Below the pieces are notes generated by a model. The model did not search any database and had not been told where the DNA came from. It was given only the letters and a program-made list of their open reading frames with translations. The translations under genes and the position numbers were made by a program. 64,000 nt of DNA from CAWCKS01 sp963763485 (lineage in GTDB: Bacteria > Pseudomonadota > Alphaproteobacteria > Rhizobiales > Xanthobacteraceae): contig CAVXOW010000008.1 in assembly GCA_963763485.1 (NCBI GenBank), positions 992,001-1,056,000 on the forward strand, given 5' to 3'. Of the stretch, positions 18,131-26,151 are shown piece by piece (within the stretch, counting starts at the first letter, position 1; each line of letters begins with the position of its first letter).

Positions 18131-18169
18131 AGACATCGTTCAACGTCAGCAATTGGCGCGAAGCGCGAG

Positions 18170-18262
18170 CTCATGCGTTGCAACGATATTTACGGTGTTG
18201 GACCAGACCGGACGTAGTCAGCAGACGGTCAAGACGGCGCGATTGGACCTGAAGCCGACGCG
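18170..18262 (+). repeat. Dispersed ~90-bp intergenic repeat, copy A
   Basis: This segment aligns by eye with 25606-25695. Shared words include CATGCG, TGCAACGATAT, CGGTGTTG, CAGACCGGA, GTCAA and GAAGC in the same order and spacing. It lies between the CoA transferase and the metallopeptidase gene. The copies are diverged, so this is an old element or a decayed gene fragment, not a recent insertion. Confidence 0.6.
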
Positions 18263-18363
18263 ACGGCTGAACGACAGCACGCCGCGAAGACACGGCAGTT
18301 GTTGCCAGCAGCATCCTATGACACCATCTACGTAACGAATTGTTATGACCTTTTTGATGCCCT

Positions 18364-19392
18364 ATGCCCCGCCGAAAATATGCCTGGGAAAAACTATCGG
18401 ATGAGCAGTTGCTCAAGCGCCGCCTCAGTAGTTTGAGGGTTGTGGTCGAAGGCACGTGGGTCGAGAGTTGTCTCAATACCCTTTATGAAGAGCTCGAAGA
18501 ACGGGGCATCCGGCTGCGGCCACACGCGTGGATATCGAGCGAATGGTTCAGCCCGGCGAACGTGCCCGGCATTGCCGTCCCATTCTATCTCACCCATCCC
18601 CGCTTGATGAAGCTCGAGAAGAAAATGATGCTCGACGTCGAGGGCGGCACCTGGTCCGAGTGCATGGCCATTCTCCGTCATGAAGCAGGCCATGCCGTGC
18701 AGCACGCCTACCAGCTGCAACGCCGCCGGCACTGGCAGCAGCTGTTCGGCCCGTCCTCGAAACGCTACCCGCGTTACTACCGGCCCAATCCGGCCAGCCG
18801 GCGCTATGTCCAGCATCTTCGGCTCTGGTACGCGCAGAGTCATCCGGACGAGGATTTCGCCGAAACCTTTGCGGTGTGGCTGCGGCCGCGCTCGAACTGG
18901 CGGACGCGCTATGCCGGTTGGCCAGCGCTGAAGAAGCTCGAATATGTCGACGAACTGATGGGCGAAATCGCGGGGAAGCGGCCGTTGGTCACGACGCGGG
19001 AGCGTCTCGATCCGCTCTACGAGCTCAGCCAGACGCTTGGCGAGCACTACCAGAAAAAGCAGGCGTTTTACGCGTTCAAGCCGCCGAAGACTTACGACCG
19101 CGATCTCTCCCGGCTGTTCTCAGCCGATCCGCGGCATCGCCGGGCGCAACCGGCTTCGGTCTTCATCAGGCGCCACCGCGCTGACATCAGGGAGCTGGTT
19201 GCGCGGTGGACGGGCGAGAATCAGCTTACACTCGATGCTGTGCTTGACGACATGATCTCCCGTTGCCGCGAGCTCAATCTGCGTGCCGTCGGCTCTGAAC
19301 GGAAGCTTGTCGTCGACTTTACTGTCCTGCTGACCGCCAAGACCATGCACGCGCTGTTTGGTCCGTCGCGGCGCAAATGGATCGCGCTATGA
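18364..19392 (+). CDS. Putative zinc-binding metallopeptidase
   Basis: A 342-residue cytoplasmic protein with a gluzincin-like motif RHEAGHAVQHAY (residues 104-115) and a later Glu-rich HPDEDFAETFAVW that could supply the third ligand. This combination fits the putative zinc-binding metallopeptidase family. No signal peptide or membrane segment is seen. Its stop overlaps the start of the following ATP-grasp gene by four bases (ATGA), so the two are translationally coupled. The target is unknown; a joint role in making and trimming an amide-linked product is inferred from the pairing only. Confidence 0.82.
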   Translation: MPRRKYAWEKLSDEQLLKRRLSSLRVVVEGTWVESCLNTLYEELEERGIRLRPHAWISSEWFSPANVPGIAVPFYLTHPRLMKLEKKMMLDVEGGTWSECMAILRHEAGHAVQHAYQLQRRRHWQQLFGPSSKRYPRYYRPNPASRRYVQHLRLWYAQSHPDEDFAETFAVWLRPRSNWRTRYAGWPALKKLEYVDELMGEIAGKRPLVTTRERLDPLYELSQTLGEHYQKKQAFYAFKPPKTYDRDLSRLFSADPRHRRAQPASVFIRRHRADIRELVARWTGENQLTLDAVLDDMISRCRELNLRAVGSERKLVVDFTVLLTAKTMHALFGPSRRKWIAL

Positions 19393-20414
19393 GACGCCTG
19401 CGCATTCTGGCTCTTATGCGTCCGGACCTCGTGCCCCCGGACTCGACCGATGGATACACGGCGCGGCAAATCAATGAATGGAAAACTGAATACGATGTCG
19501 TGAGCACCTTGCGCGAGGCTGGCCATGAGGTTCGCGCGCTCGGCGTGCAGGAGGAAATCAAGCCGCTGCGCGACGAGATCGAGAGTTTCAAGCCGCACGT
19601 GGTATTCACGTTGCTGGAGCAGTTTCACAACGAACCTGTGTATGACCAGAACGTCGCCAGCTTTCTCGAGCTGATGCAGGTCCCATATACCGGATGCAAC
19701 TCGCGTGGCCTGATCCTGGCGCGCGGCAAGGACCTGTCGAAGACATTGGTGCACCATCGCCGGATCGCGGTGCCGGCCTTCGCCGTGTTCCCGATGCGCC
19801 GCAAGGTCAGGCGGCCGGCGCGTCTTGCGCTGCCGCTGATCGTCAAGAGCCTGAACGAGGATGGATCGGTTGGTATCTCGCAGGCATCCGTCGTGGATAG
19901 CGACGAGAAGCTCGCAGAACGCGTCGCCTTCATCCACGAGCGGATCGGCACCGCCGCCATCGCCGAGCAATTTATCGAGGGACGTGAGCTCTATGTCGGC
20001 GTGCTCGGCAACAATCGATTGCGGGTGCTGCCGGTGTGGGAATTGAAATTCGGCACCATGGGCGGCCAGCCCATTGCCACCGAGAAGGTCAAGCACGATC
20101 CCGACTATCAGCAGCGCGTGGGAATCGAAGATGGGCCGGCCAGGAATCTCACGCCGGAGGCGCGCGCCCGTATTCAGCGATTGGCGAAGCGCATCTACCG
20201 AACACTTGGGCTCGATGGCTACGCGCGCATCGACTTTCGCCTCGCTACCGACGGAACTCCTTATTTCATTGAAGCGAACCCCAATCCCGAAATCGCGAAG
20301 AGCGAAGAGTTCGCGACAGCAGCCCGGCATGACGGACTGGACTATCCGGGCCTGCTGCACCGCATTTTGGCTCTCGGAATGAGCCGGGCAAAGGCGGGCG
20401 TCTCGGTAGGCTGA
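19389..20414 (+). CDS. ATP-grasp ligase, D-Ala-D-Ala ligase-like
   Basis: A 341-residue ATP-grasp protein. The N-terminal half has a DdlN-like region (SFKPHVVFTLLEQFHNEPVY, then VPYTGCNSRGL). The ATP-grasp core shows LPLIVKSLNEDGSVGIS (ATP-binding Lys), AEQFIEGRELYVGVLG, and the metal-binding end ARIDFRLATDGTPYFIEANP. These fit a ligase that joins a carboxylate to an amine with ATP. It is not the housekeeping Ddl by context, since no mur genes are near. The ATG at 19389 overlaps the metallopeptidase stop; an in-frame ATG 12 bases upstream is less likely. Confidence 0.88.
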   Translation: MRRLRILALMRPDLVPPDSTDGYTARQINEWKTEYDVVSTLREAGHEVRALGVQEEIKPLRDEIESFKPHVVFTLLEQFHNEPVYDQNVASFLELMQVPYTGCNSRGLILARGKDLSKTLVHHRRIAVPAFAVFPMRRKVRRPARLALPLIVKSLNEDGSVGISQASVVDSDEKLAERVAFIHERIGTAAIAEQFIEGRELYVGVLGNNRLRVLPVWELKFGTMGGQPIATEKVKHDPDYQQRVGIEDGPARNLTPEARARIQRLAKRIYRTLGLDGYARIDFRLATDGTPYFIEANPNPEIAKSEEFATAARHDGLDYPGLLHRILALGMSRAKAGVSVG

Positions 20415-20521
20415 AAAGCAACGCGAGAAAGTCCGGTTATGGCAGGCACTCAACGGACCAAAATCGATGTCCGCATAAGCGTCGCTGTCGAGGGCAAAGC
20501 GGACTTCACTGTCACAAGCGC

Positions 20522-20554
20522 CGACTTCCGTTTTTGACCCCAAAGCTGAAGTCG
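20522..20554 (+). repeat. Dispersed repeat core (CTTCCGTTTTTGACC type)
   Basis: The stretch GACTTCCGTTTTTGACCCC followed by AAAGCTGAAGTCG resembles the elements at 16711, 23372 and 25664, with a weak inverted symmetry GACTTC / GAAGTC. It occupies the gap between the ATP-grasp gene and nadC, where no gene is visible. Confidence 0.45.
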
Positions 20555-20601
20555 CCTTGTGTTTGCGACGTTGGCTTTCGCAGGGTTACGATGATCGACC
20601 C

Positions 20602-21453
20602 TCAAGCCAGCGCCAGGTCAAGCCCGATATCCGCCGCCGGCGCGCTCTGCATCAGCCGGCCGACCGAGACGTAATCCACGCTACTGGCGGCGATCGCGCC
20701 GATGGTGTCCAGCCGCACCCCGCCCGAAGCCTCGGTCTTGGCGCGGCCCGCGACCAGCGTCACCGCCTCGGCCAGCATCGGCGGCGCCATATTGTCGAGC
20801 AGCAGGTGGTTCGCGCCCGCGCTGAGCGCCGGCTCGATCTGGTCCAGCCGGTCGACCTCGCAGATGATCCGCGCGATGCCGGCCGCCTTCGCGCGCGCTA
20901 CCGCCGCGCCGACACCGCCGGCCACCGCGATGTGATTGTCCTTGATCATCACCGCGTCCCACAGGCCCATGCGGTAGTTTTCCGCCCCGCCCATCCGCGT
21001 CGCATATTTCTCCAGCAGGCGCAGGCCGGGCAGCGTCTTGCGGGTGTCGAGCAGCGTCGCGCGCCCGCCCATCGCGGCGACATAGGCGCGGGTCAGCGTC
21101 GCGATGCCGGTGAGGTGCTGCACCGTGTTCAAAGCGCTGCGCTCCGCCGTGAGCAGCGCCCGCGCCGCGCCGGTGACGCGCAGCAGCGCTGCGCCCGCCC
21201 GCACCGTCTCGCCCTCGCCGACGAGAATCTCGACGGCGCATTCAGGATCGAGGTGGTGGAAGAAACCCGCGGCTATCGGCAGGCCGGCGACGGTGACATC
21301 CTCGCGGCTCTCCATCACCCCGGCGAAGCGCGCGCGGGCGGGGATGACGCTCTCGCTGGTCACGTCGTGCCCGCCGCCGGGCTGGCCTTCGCCGAGGTCT
21401 TCGGCCAGCGTGGCGGTGATGAAATGAGCGAGGTCGAAGCCGGGGATGTGCAT
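20602..21453 (-). CDS. nadC: Nicotinate-nucleotide pyrophosphorylase (carboxylating)
   Basis: A 283-residue QPRTase converting quinolinate and PRPP to nicotinate mononucleotide in NAD synthesis. Landmarks are LNTVQHLTGIATLT, LLDTRKTLPGLRLLEKYA, VMIKDNHI, VDRLDQIEPAL and GGVRLDTIGAIAASSVDYVS. The loop reads GGAENYRMGLWDAV, where most NadC proteins have NHR, so Tyr replaces the usual His. No nadA or nadB is near. The ATG at 21453 gives MHIPGFDLAHFI; an in-frame start at 21600 would add an atypical leader. GC and codon bias exceed the neighbouring genes, and an IS lies just upstream, so transfer is possible. Confidence 0.9.
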   Translation of the reverse strand: MHIPGFDLAHFITATLAEDLGEGQPGGGHDVTSESVIPARARFAGVMESREDVTVAGLPIAAGFFHHLDPECAVEILVGEGETVRAGAALLRVTGAARALLTAERSALNTVQHLTGIATLTRAYVAAMGGRATLLDTRKTLPGLRLLEKYATRMGGAENYRMGLWDAVMIKDNHIAVAGGVGAAVARAKAAGIARIICEVDRLDQIEPALSAGANHLLLDNMAPPMLAEAVTLVAGRAKTEASGGVRLDTIGAIAASSVDYVSVGRLMQSAPAADIGLDLALA

Positions 21454-21502
21454 GGCGCGGCCATTATCGGGCAGGGAGGGAGGATTTGAGAAGAGATTTC
21501 TT

Positions 21503-21537
21503 GGGGCCTGAGGCCCCAGACCCCCGCCGTTTTTTTG
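21503..21537. terminator. Hairpin upstream of nadC
   Basis: TGGGGCCTGAGGCCCCA forms a seven-base G/C stem (about 21508-21524) near a T7 run at 21531-21537 read on the plus strand. It separates nadC from the left end of the insertion sequence. It could be a terminator inherited with the nadC segment. Such GGGGTCTGGGGC-type hairpins are unlike the other intergenic palindromes of this window. Confidence 0.4.
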
Positions 21538-21730
21538 GAGGAGATCGCGGGCGAGGCGCCATGCCGCGAAGCGGCTTTTGACGCTCCCGGTGTCGTCCAT
21601 GGATCAATCCCTTGTGTCGCAGCGACCTGCGCGCGGCGTCTCGGTAGCTCCAACTTAGCGATTCGCGGATATGTTCAGCGCCGGAAACAGCTGCCGCGCT
21701 GCCACCTAACTCCTGCGCATGTCGGATAAT

Positions 21731-23295
21731 GGCCGATTTTGTTGCAAAAGTCGGCTGTGGCGGATCGGGCGGTTAAGCCCTTTGTGAAGGGCCTCGGCTT
21801 TAATGCGCCGGGTCTGACGCCCTCTACGTAACTCCAACGCTACGCGATGCACAGAGCCTGAACGGGTGGCGGCCTGGCAACTAGCAATGCAAGTCGCCGC
21901 AGGTTCTGGGCGATGGCAGCCAGCACAAACTCATCCTGGGCGCCTCGTGGGCCACGCAGTCGAAGCCGACCGAGCCTCAGGATGCGCTTCAGGTGTGCGA
22001 ACCGCATCTCGACCTTCTTGCGCTCGCGGCGCGACTGCTCGAAGCCCTCGGTGCCAGCGAACGATCGGGCAATGTCCCGGGCGTGCTCATGGATGTCGCG
22101 CGGGATCTTGCGCGATGGCTCCTTTGGACAGCACTGCGGTTTAAGGGGGCATACATCGCAGTCAAGTTTGCTTGCACGATATAGAAGTGTCTTGCCTTCG
22201 TGCACGGTGCCGCTCGTCCCGAGCCGCTTTCCGCCCGGGCAATGGTAGACGTCGCTGGTCCGATCATATCGAAAGTCGCTGCGCGAGAAGGTGCCATCAT
22301 CCCGCTTCGACTTGTCGAACACGGGGATATGTGGCGCGATACCCTTCTCCTCGACCAGCCAGTTCAGCATCGGAGCTGCCCCATAAGCGGTATCGGCCGC
22401 GAGCCGCTCCGGCTTGAGACCAAAACGTTCTTCTGTTCGCTCGATCATCGTCTTTGCCGCGCCGACCTCAGCTTGGCGAATGGCCCGGGAGGCCTCGACG
22501 TCAACGATGACGCCGAACTTCACGTCGATGAGATAGTTGTCCGAGTAAGCGAAGAATGCCGGCCCCTTGTGAGCTCCGGTCCACTGGGCCGCAGGGTCGG
22601 ACAGCGAAACGAACTTCGGAACAACGTCGCTGGCGGCGCCCCACGCCGTATCGTCGAGGGTCGCCAGATACTCCTTCACCGCGCGGCTTGACCTCGCCGG
22701 ATCACGATCCCTGCGCCAATCCTGACCCGCGATTGAGCGCTGCTTGTTGGCGTCGGCCGCAATCAGGCTCGCATCGACTGCAAAGCCTTCGCCACCAACC
22801 AGACCAGCTGCAACGCATACCTCGACGACACGTTCGAACACCCGACGGAAAACGTCTCCATCGCGGAAGCGCTCGTTGCGTGCGCGCGAAAATGCCGAGT
22901 GATCCGGGACAGCGTCCTCAATGCCGAGTTTGCAGAACCAGCGATACGCGAGGTTCACCTGCACTTCTCGGCAAATCAAACGCTCCGAACGGATCGCAAA
23001 AACGTACCCTATAATGAGCATCCGGGTCATTAACTCCGGATCGATCGACGGGCGACCCATCGACGAATAGTGAGGTGCAAGTTCGCGGCGGAGCCAGGCC
23101 AGATCGAGAGTACTGTCGATCTTCCGCACCATGTGATCGTCGGGAACTACATCGCCAAGACGAAACTCGTAGAACAGTTGACCTTGGTCACTCTTCAGAC
23201 GACCCATCATCGATCGACCTCGTCGAGAATCGCGTCAACATGACGGAATCACGCTTCGCGGCTCCTCTCAACGGACTTCTGCAACAAAATCGGCC
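21731..23295 (-). mobile_element. IS1182-type insertion sequence, complete
   Basis: A 1565-base element bounded by 22-base terminal inverted repeats. The left end begins GGCCGATTTTGTTGCAAAAG (21731) and the right end, read on the other strand from 23295, begins GGCCGATTTTGTTGCAGAAG, a match at 21 of 22 positions over the full repeat. It holds one intact transposase gene. I see no clear target-site duplication: the flanks are GATAAT and CTAAAC. It inserted between nadC and the oxidoreductase genes. Confidence 0.88.
21840..23210 (-). CDS. IS1182 family transposase
   Basis: A 456-residue DDE transposase with no internal stop. The N-terminal DUF772-like region (FRLGDVVPDDHMVRKID, then RPSIDPELMTRMLIIGYVF) is followed by the DDE core: FAVDASLIAADAN supplies the first Asp, LAADTAYGAAPML the second, and the C-terminal R-R-x-R-K-K-V-E-M-R-F segment the Glu. 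The Cys motif CDVCPLKPQCCPKEP is typical of IS1182 members. Intactness and the matching terminal repeats suggest the element could be active. Confidence 0.95.
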   Translation of the reverse strand: MMGRLKSDQGQLFYEFRLGDVVPDDHMVRKIDSTLDLAWLRRELAPHYSSMGRPSIDPELMTRMLIIGYVFAIRSERLICREVQVNLAYRWFCKLGIEDAVPDHSAFSRARNERFRDGDVFRRVFERVVEVCVAAGLVGGEGFAVDASLIAADANKQRSIAGQDWRRDRDPARSSRAVKEYLATLDDTAWGAASDVVPKFVSLSDPAAQWTGAHKGPAFFAYSDNYLIDVKFGVIVDVEASRAIRQAEVGAAKTMIERTEERFGLKPERLAADTAYGAAPMLNWLVEEKGIAPHIPVFDKSKRDDGTFSRSDFRYDRTSDVYHCPGGKRLGTSGTVHEGKTLLYRASKLDCDVCPLKPQCCPKEPSRKIPRDIHEHARDIARSFAGTEGFEQSRRERKKVEMRFAHLKRILRLGRLRLRGPRGAQDEFVLAAIAQNLRRLALLVARPPPVQALCIA

Positions 23296-23371
23296 CTAAA
23301 CGGACTCACTCGCGCATTTCGCCGAGGTCCGTTGTTGAGGGGGCAGAGCGGACCAATCTGCGACCAGCGGC

Positions 23372-23403
23372 CAACGTCGGCTTTGACCCGAGGTGGACGT
23401 CGG
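23372..23403 (+). repeat. Dispersed repeat core
   Basis: CAACGTCGGCTTTGACCCG followed by AGGTGGACGTCGG has the same layout as the elements at 20522 and 25664: a GTC arm, TTTGACCC, and a GACGTCGG end. It lies in the 200-base gap between the insertion sequence and the LLM oxidoreductase, which has no gene. Confidence 0.45.
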
Positions 23404-23501
23404 CGTTTCGCATCATTACGCGCCGCGGCGGCCGGGTTTGCCGTTCGACGTGCCACCGGTCGCTGATGCGGTATCGCGGCCTCCGCGCTCAGGCCTTCCG
23501 G

Positions 23502-24554
23502 CTATGACGGGAATCGCGGCTTCACCTTTTCGCAGAGCAGACGCAGCGAATTCATGACGCGCTCGTGCGGAATCAAGCCGCCGCAGTTCATTTCCGCGAG
23601 GATGCCGTCGAGGCCGAGCTCCTCACGCAGTTGAACGAGACGGTCGATCACCATATCCGGCGTGCCGACGACGACCTTGTCGCGCAACGCGTCGTCGTAG
23701 CCGATTGTCTGCAATCGCTGGCCGCGCTCGGCGCGCTGCTCGATGGCGCGTGCCCCGGCGCGGGTTGCCGAGGCCTCGAGCTGTCCGCCGAGCCAGCGGT
23801 AGAAATGCATAATGCTTTCCCTGGGCTCCTCATGGGCCTGCTCGCGTGACTCGGCGATGTAGATCGGAAGGCGCAGATACACCCTGCCGTGGCCGGGATG
23901 GCCGGCAGCATTGTAGGCTTCGCGATAAACGCGCAGGTTTGGCGCCAGCTCCGACAAGGTGCCGAGACGGACGGCGCCAAAAACGGGCAGGCCCTGGCGT
24001 CCGGCCGCCGGAAAGCTGTCGGGGCTGTTGATCGCGATGCGGATCTCCGGGCCCTGAGGCTGGTATGGCTTCGGCGTCACGTGAACGCCGCTGAAGTTGA
24101 AGTATTTGCCCGAGTAGACCAGCGGCTCGTCCAGCCAGGCGCGCTTGACGATCTCAAGCGTCTCGGCAAATCGCTCCTGGCTCTCTGCGTAGGGGATGCC
24201 ATAAGCCTCATAGACGCGCGGAAAGCCGCTGCGTCCCACACCGAAGATCAGTCGCCCGTGGCTGATCTGATCGACGGTCGCCACTTCTTCGGCGAGGCGC
24301 ATCGGGTGGCACAACGGCAGCACCTGTACAGCGGTGCCGATCTTCATCCGCTTGGTGCGCCCGGCGATCGCCGCAGCCAGCGTCAACGGCGCCGCCAGAA
24401 CCGAGCGGGCCGGCGCGGCGTGCAGTTCGGCCAGCCACATGACATCCAACCCCCAGCCTTCGGCAGCGTCGATCTGCTCGAACGAGCGATCAAACGCGTC
24501 GCGCTGGCTTTGACCAGGGGTCAGCGAAAACTCGTGGAACATGCCGAATTCCAT
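23502..24554 (-). CDS. LLM-class flavin-dependent oxidoreductase
   Basis: A 350-residue luciferase-like monooxygenase that uses reduced flavin. Typical features are MEFGMFHEFSLTPGQSQRDA at the start, LDVMWLAELHA, GTAVQVLPLCHPMRLAEEVA, the ISHGRLIFGVGRSGFPRVYE loop and PDMVIDRLVQLREELGLDGI near the end. The ATG at 24554 is 23 bases after the stop of the VOC gene, so both are probably transcribed together. A flavin monooxygenase beside an extradiol-type VOC enzyme suggests an aromatic or cyclic substrate pathway, but the substrate is unknown. Confidence 0.9.
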   Translation of the reverse strand: MEFGMFHEFSLTPGQSQRDAFDRSFEQIDAAEGWGLDVMWLAELHAAPARSVLAAPLTLAAAIAGRTKRMKIGTAVQVLPLCHPMRLAEEVATVDQISHGRLIFGVGRSGFPRVYEAYGIPYAESQERFAETLEIVKRAWLDEPLVYSGKYFNFSGVHVTPKPYQPQGPEIRIAINSPDSFPAAGRQGLPVFGAVRLGTLSELAPNLRVYREAYNAAGHPGHGRVYLRLPIYIAESREQAHEEPRESIMHFYRWLGGQLEASATRAGARAIEQRAERGQRLQTIGYDDALRDKVVVGTPDMVIDRLVQLREELGLDGILAEMNCGGLIPHERVMNSLRLLCEKVKPRFPS

Positions 24555-24577
24555 CGGACGTCTCCCAAGAGGGGCGA

Positions 24578-25468
24578 CTATGTCGTCCCCAGGGGGTCGA
24601 TCGCCCACGGCAGCTCTTCATAACCAGGCGCGTAGTTTTGGTTCGTCAGCATTGGATTGCGATTGATCAGCGGGCGCAGATACATTGGATGCGTCACGCT
24701 GCGCACCTCGTGCTCGACGGTGTACAGAGGGCGCCCGCTGTCGAGATCGACGATATCGCGGAAACGATACTGATAGCGGTTGTCCTCCTGGCTCACCAGA
24801 TTGCGCTCGCGCAATCGGCGGTACGGCTCAGAGAAATTCACCAGATAGATCGCCACATGGTGATTGTCGAATTCCGGTAGCGGGCGATCGGTCTCGCGGA
24901 ACACCAGGTACTGGTCGCGGCCGACCAGGACACGCGCGGACGCGCGGTCGTCGTCCTCGCGCGAGAAGCGCGCCGGCACATCGATGATGCGGCCATAGAA
25001 GTCGGCGATCGCCGGTGTTGTGCCCACCGGTACGTCAAACTCGACGTAAGGAATGCCAATGCTGATCGGACCAAAGCGCGCGTGGTCCGGCTCGTAGCAG
25101 CGCACGCGATTGCCCCAGGGACAAGTCGCCTCGATATGGTCGTTACGCTCGGCGAAGGCAAAGCGCGTTCCGGAAAGCCGTTCGCGCACGCTGGCGAGAC
25201 GATCAAGCAGTGCGGCGCGGCCAGCGATGACGATGCCGGTGTGGCCGCGCAGAACCTGCGCCTTGCCGGTCGGCAGGTGGAACTGACTGCGTCCTGCGTT
25301 AACCCACATGTTGCCGTCGCCCACCATCATGGAGGGATCGCGGGTGAGCCCCAACCCGGCGACGTAGAACAGCGTCGCAAGGCGTTGGTCAGGGACGCGG
25401 ACGTTGACGTGCTCAAGGTGGATCGAGTTGCCGATGTCTTCGGCGGTGCGATCGAACGTCTGTTGCAT
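24578..25468 (-). CDS. VOC family protein, two-module
   Basis: A 296-residue protein long enough for two VOC modules. The first opens IHLEHVNVRVPDQRLATLFY and the second IPYVEFDVPVGTTPAIADFY. HHVAIYLVNF and VEHEVRSVTHPMY provide possible metal ligands (His and Glu). It resembles ring-cleaving dioxygenase-like or glyoxalase-like proteins of catabolic clusters, but the canonical extradiol signature is not complete, so the reaction is open. It is first in a two-gene operon with the LLM oxidoreductase. Confidence 0.8.
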   Translation of the reverse strand: MQQTFDRTAEDIGNSIHLEHVNVRVPDQRLATLFYVAGLGLTRDPSMMVGDGNMWVNAGRSQFHLPTGKAQVLRGHTGIVIAGRAALLDRLASVRERLSGTRFAFAERNDHIEATCPWGNRVRCYEPDHARFGPISIGIPYVEFDVPVGTTPAIADFYGRIIDVPARFSREDDDRASARVLVGRDQYLVFRETDRPLPEFDNHHVAIYLVNFSEPYRRLRERNLVSQEDNRYQYRFRDIVDLDSGRPLYTVEHEVRSVTHPMYLRPLINRNPMLTNQNYAPGYEELPWAIDPLGTT

Positions 25469-25605
25469 GACCGGATGATCCGAAGCGGTTATCTCAAGGA
25501 CCAGCGTAGCACGCTTTCAAGAAATGCCGACGCAAAGAAAGCGAAGGCCATGGCTGCGGAAGCGAGATTGATGATGTCCGCCAATGACACCTTAGGGCCG
25601 ATTCA

Positions 25606-25695
25606 TGCGGTGCAACGATATGTCCGGTGTTGAAGGCAGACCGGAAGTCATAGGCGCATCGTCAAAACGACGCTCCTGACCCGAAGCGGAAGTCG
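25606..25695 (+). repeat. Dispersed ~90-bp intergenic repeat, copy B
   Basis: Matches 18170-18262 in order and spacing, and ends with ACGACGCTCCTGACCCGAAG followed by CGGAAGTCG, which is the core also seen at 16711, 20522 and 23372. It marks the gap between the VOC gene and the hydrolase remnant. Confidence 0.6.
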
Positions 25696-25719
25696 AGCAG
25701 GTGAAATGGTAATTTCGGT

Positions 25720-26010
25720 TCAAGCCCCTTTTAGGAGTTGATCCGCCAGCCACTCCGGCTCACCGAGCATCACGACGTGACCGGCAGTGGTGTTCTCCAG
25801 AGTGGTCCATGTTTTGTCGGCTCTGCACTCGGACAGCGCTTGGTCAAAAGCGGGATTGGCATATCGGGGCGCGCGAATATACGTCTTCTTAGCGACCTTC
25901 TCCATCGCGCCTGAGAGCTTGATAGGCTGCAAGAATGTGCCTGGCGGCTGTGGGGTACATTTCGTCGAAGAAAGGCCGGTCGTCCACACCACCTAGTCTT
26001 GTGCGCGCGG
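25720..26010 (-). pseudogene. Alpha/beta-hydrolase C-terminal remnant
   Basis: The last 65 codons (KLSGAMEKVAKKTYIRAPRY, then GHVVMLGEPEWLADQLLKGA) look like the end of an alpha/beta hydrolase, where the H of AGHVVM would be the catalytic His. Just upstream, in the next frame, VDDRPFFDEMYPTAARHIL continues the same protein, so a one-base insertion lies near 25925. Further upstream (26011-26151) no homologous sequence is apparent, so the nucleophile half is missing. This is a true truncated gene plus a frameshift. Confidence 0.65.
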
Positions 26011-26151
26011 ATCGGGTCCCAAGACGCCTCGATCCTGCCCGCCGCCAAGCTGATCGCGCGGATCAAATACGAATATGATGATGCTGTCGGATTTGCCCCC
26101 GGGAGGCAGAGCATCGGGCCGGCTCCCAGTTTCGCCCGATGACACCGATGC

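Noticed and set aside
18131..18363. A small gene between the CoA transferase and the metallopeptidase
   Set aside because: Open frames exist, but the segment is mostly the dispersed repeat and has no start with a ribosome site.
20557..21489. 310-codon plus-strand frame
   Set aside because: Antisense to nadC; low-complexity Arg/Ala composition.
21720..23310. Target-site duplication flanking the insertion sequence
   Set aside because: Left flank GATAAT and right flank CTAAAC share no clear direct repeat.
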